Positions 61,879-64,000 of a stretch of DNA of 64,000 nt are shown here, one piece after another (within the stretch, counting starts at the first letter, position 1; each line of letters starts with the position of its first letter). The notes beneath the pieces are model-generated. The model did not search any database. It worked only from the letters and a program-made list of their open reading frames with translations, and was not told the DNA's origin. Made by a program: the position numbers and the translations under genes. The stretch lies in NCBI RefSeq assembly GCF_900589395.1, contig NZ_UUIS01000089.1, forward strand, positions 1 to 64,000, written 5' to 3'. This DNA is from Pseudomonas viridiflava. Its GTDB lineage: Bacteria; Pseudomonadota; Gammaproteobacteria; Pseudomonadales; Pseudomonadaceae.

Positions 61879-63320
61879 CAGGCGTCTCCTCCGAATACAT
61901 CCACATCACTGAATACGCACGCCGGCGACGCATGCCCGACCCGCACCACCTGGTTGGGTTCGCCCTTGCCGCAATTGGGCGTGCCCAGCACTTCGACGGT
62001 GCCGGCGTTGCCCACCGCGCTGAGGTTGCGCCAGAACTGCGCCGACACCGCCCGGTAGTTGGGGTTCTTGACCACGCCCTTGAGCTGGCCGTCTTCGATC
62101 AGCCGGCCCCATTCGCAGCCGAACTGGAACTTGTTGCGCGCATCATCAATGGACCACGAACGGTTGGTCGACATCAGGATGCCGCGCTCGATGCCCGCCA
62201 CCAGTTGTTCGAACGACTGGTCGCCGGCCTCGATATTGAGGTTGGCCATGCGGTCGATGGGGGCGCGGTTCCAGTTGCAGGCGCGGCTGTTGGCCACCCC
62301 CGGCAGGCCGCTGCGGTATTGCGACAGCGCGCCGCCCAGCGGGCGCTCCAGCAGACCGTTGCGGATCAGGAAATGCTTGCTGGCGGGGCTGGCGTCGTCG
62401 TCATGGCTGTAGCTGGCCAGTTGCTCCGGAATGTCAGGGTCGAAGGTCACATTGAGCAGCGCCGAGCCGTACTGCAGGGTGCCGAAGTCCGAGGCCTTGA
62501 CGAAGCTGGTGCCGGCGTAATTGCGCTCGTCACCCAAAATGCGGTCCAGCTCCAGCGGGTGGCCGATGGACTCGTGGATCTGCAGGCTCATCTGGTCGGG
62601 CATCAACAGCAGGTCGCGCGGGCCGCAGGGGGTGTTGGGCGCCTGGATCAGTTGCAGGGCCTGGTCGGCAATGCGCGGGGCCGCATTGATCAGGCCGCAG
62701 CGCTCGATGACCTCGACGCCGCCTTGCTGGCCGAAGTTGCTGCCGCCCAGGCTGCGGGTCTGGCTGTCGTGGCCGTCATAGGCGGTGACGCTCAGGCCCG
62801 GATAGACAAAGCGTTGCGCCTGGCGAATCTGTGCGCCGGCGGTATTGAGGTAGATCTGCTCGACCGTTTCCAGCCCCAGGCTGGTTTGCCAGTCGACCAG
62901 GCGCTCGTCGCGCGGCACGGCGGCCGATTCGCTTTGCAGCAGTGCCAGGGCGTCACCCAGGCCGGGAAAGGCTGCGTCCAGCTGCGGCGACAGGTCGTCG
63001 GCGCAGGCGCTGGACACCGGTTGTTCGCTCAGGTCCAGCAGCGCATGGGGCGCCAACTGGCGGGCCAGTTGTTCGGCACGCTCCAGTGCCGCCTGCAGGC
63101 CGCGCTGCGACAGGTCGTGGGTGGCGGCATAGGTTTCGACCCCGGCCAGGCGCACGGTGATCATCACCCCTTCATCCAGGCCCAGCGCCAGCGGCTGCGC
63201 CACGTTGCGGCGCACTGACAGGTGCTGGTGGGTACGGCGCACATGCCGCACGGAAAAGAACGACGCCTGGCTGCGCAGGGCCGCAAAGCGCTGGGTGAGC
63301 GTGGCATGGAAATCGAACAT
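61878..63320 (-). CDS. TldD-family zinc metalloprotease
   Basis: This 480-residue protein carries the TldD zinc motif HESIGHPLELDR (HExxxH, about residues 247-252) and the family's C-terminal core (CNWNRAPIDRMANLNIEAGD). TldD/TldE complexes degrade unfolded peptides and remove leader peptides of ribosomal peptide natural products such as microcin B17. It is the first gene of a two- or three-gene unit with the partner subunit and mdtD. AAGGAG lies about ten bases before the ATG. No precursor-peptide-like small frame was seen next to it, so its substrate is unknown. Confidence 0.88.
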   Translation of the reverse strand: MFDFHATLTQRFAALRSQASFFSVRHVRRTHQHLSVRRNVAQPLALGLDEGVMITVRLAGVETYAATHDLSQRGLQAALERAEQLARQLAPHALLDLSEQPVSSACADDLSPQLDAAFPGLGDALALLQSESAAVPRDERLVDWQTSLGLETVEQIYLNTAGAQIRQAQRFVYPGLSVTAYDGHDSQTRSLGGSNFGQQGGVEVIERCGLINAAPRIADQALQLIQAPNTPCGPRDLLLMPDQMSLQIHESIGHPLELDRILGDERNYAGTSFVKASDFGTLQYGSALLNVTFDPDIPEQLASYSHDDDASPASKHFLIRNGLLERPLGGALSQYRSGLPGVANSRACNWNRAPIDRMANLNIEAGDQSFEQLVAGIERGILMSTNRSWSIDDARNKFQFGCEWGRLIEDGQLKGVVKNPNYRAVSAQFWRNLSAVGNAGTVEVLGTPNCGKGEPNQVVRVGHASPACVFSDVDVFGGDA

Positions 63321-63380
63321 GCGGGCGGGGCTCCTTGCCGGGTATCACGGCAGGTTGATCTGTTGCCGGACTGGCGCGGG

Positions 63381-63520
63381 GTGGGAGCGCGGGGGGCGGC
63401 GATCCGTGTTGCCGGAATGCCGGACCACCGCGACCGGCTGCGTTAGTCGTCGTAAAGTTGTGGTGTTTCCGAAATTTTACGAGCGCTGCGCACTCGGTCG
63501 CGGGCAGAGCGCGCTCCTAC
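63381..63520. repeat. REP-type long palindrome, copy G (variant left arm)
   Basis: The right arm is standard (GCACTCGGTCGCGGGCAGAG, then GCGCTCCTAC). The left arm begins GTGGGAGCGCGGGGGGCGGC and then has GCCGGAATGCCGGACCACCG, the same variant section found inverted in copy A at 201-236. The element lies in the 224-base spacer between betI and the TldD-like gene. Confidence 0.8.
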
Positions 63521-63544
63521 ACAGCGGTGTATGTGCAGGGGTAT

Positions 63545-64000
63545 TCAGCCTTGTGCCTTGGCCAATTGCAAATCCACATACTCCAGGGCGATGCGCTGGG
63601 CCTGGTCGGTGTCGAATGCATCGCCCGACAGGGCGCCGCGCAGCCACAGGCCGTCGACCAGCGCGGCCAGGCCGCGGGCGGCGCTGCGGGCCTGTTGTTC
63701 AGGCAGGGCGCGGCGGAACTGCCAGCACAGGTTCGAATACAGGCGATGGTCGTTGATGCGTTGCAGGCGGTGCAGGGACGGGTGGTGCATGCTGGTGGCC
63801 CAGAACGCCAGCCAGGTCTTCATCGCCGGGCCGTTGACCTGGCTGCTGTCGAAGTTGCCTTCGATGATGACCCGCAAGTGCGCGCGCGGGCTTTCGTCGG
63901 TCAGGGCCTGGCGACGGCTGGCGGTGTTGCTGCTCAAGGCGTGCATCAGGTGGCGCATGGTGGCCTCGATCAGGCCGTTCTTGTCCTTGAAGTAATGGCT
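63545..64000 (-). CDS. betI: TetR-family choline-responsive repressor BetI (5' end outside window)
   Basis: The last 152 codons are present, and the reading frame runs off the right edge. The visible part opens with SHYFKDKNGLIEATMRHLM, the end of the TetR helix-turn-helix domain, and continues into the BetI ligand domain (QVNGPAMKTWLAFWATSMHHPSLHRLQRINDHRLYSNLCWQFR, in pieces). BetI represses the choline-to-glycine betaine genes; betB and betA are expected just beyond the right edge on the same or opposite strand. The end of the gene lies 25 bases from REP copy G. Confidence 0.92.
   Translation of the reverse strand, partial: SHYFKDKNGLIEATMRHLMHALSSNTASRRQALTDESPRAHLRVIIEGNFDSSQVNGPAMKTWLAFWATSMHHPSLHRLQRINDHRLYSNLCWQFRRALPEQQARSAARGLAALVDGLWLRGALSGDAFDTDQAQRIALEYVDLQLAKAQG

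Overview
The window looks like chromosomal DNA of a fluorescent Pseudomonas (P. putida/P. fluorescens group). It is GC-rich throughout. It carries typical Pseudomonas genes (putA/putP, nhaP2-type antiporter, mscK, dbpA, betI, an OprD porin). Its spacers hold at least seven copies of a REP-type palindrome beginning GTAGGAGCGCGC. The species is inferred, not proven. No tRNA, rRNA, CRISPR array, insertion sequence or prophage was seen.

Layout. (1) 308-18781, minus strand: a 21-gene aryl polyene (APE) pigment cluster, most genes overlapping by 1-26 bases. Read from its promoter it encodes a chain-length-factor KS, acyltransferase, two acyl carrier proteins, a membrane protein, a fused acyl-ACP ligase/dehydratase, GT2 glycosyltransferase, second acyltransferase, aromatic amino acid ammonia-lyase, thioesterase, LolA-like carrier, MMPL exporter, antiporter-like protein, halogenase-like flavoprotein, methyltransferase, lipoprotein, KS, dehydratase, ketoreductase, KS and a small exported protein. 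The lyase would make the aryl starter, the type II PKS set would extend and desaturate it, and the acyltransferases, LolA-like protein and MMPL pump would move the pigment to the outer membrane. (2) 19102-22085: an orphan ParA, an orphan PAAR protein and SelO. (3) 22102-31796: a 5-oxoproline-type locus with a GntR/FCD regulator, a divergent NRAMP-fold carrier, PxpA, fused PxpB-PxpC, a biotin carboxylase with its own biotinyl domain, an OprD porin and a chemoreceptor. (4) 31994-37394: MscK and a K+/H+ antiporter. (5) 37627-42920: two tandem, full-length paralogous large proteins, each ending in an R-SxS-ExE ADP-ribosyltransferase domain; these are the best candidates for an undescribed toxin system. 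(6) 42976-48863: divergent putA and putP with five GTTGCA hexamers between them. (7) 49079-57284: a REC-PAS-GGDEF-EAL protein with a decayed EAL domain, a YgjP-like metallopeptidase, a small HTH protein, ElaA, a solute-binding protein, YccS and a flavoprotein. (8) 57485-64000: DbpA, MdtD, a TldD/PmbA-type protease pair and the 5'-truncated betI.

Starts were chosen from ribosome binding sites, stop/start overlaps and family N-termini, so several genes are shorter than their longest open frame. All functional calls rest on motif recognition and gene order; no database search was run.
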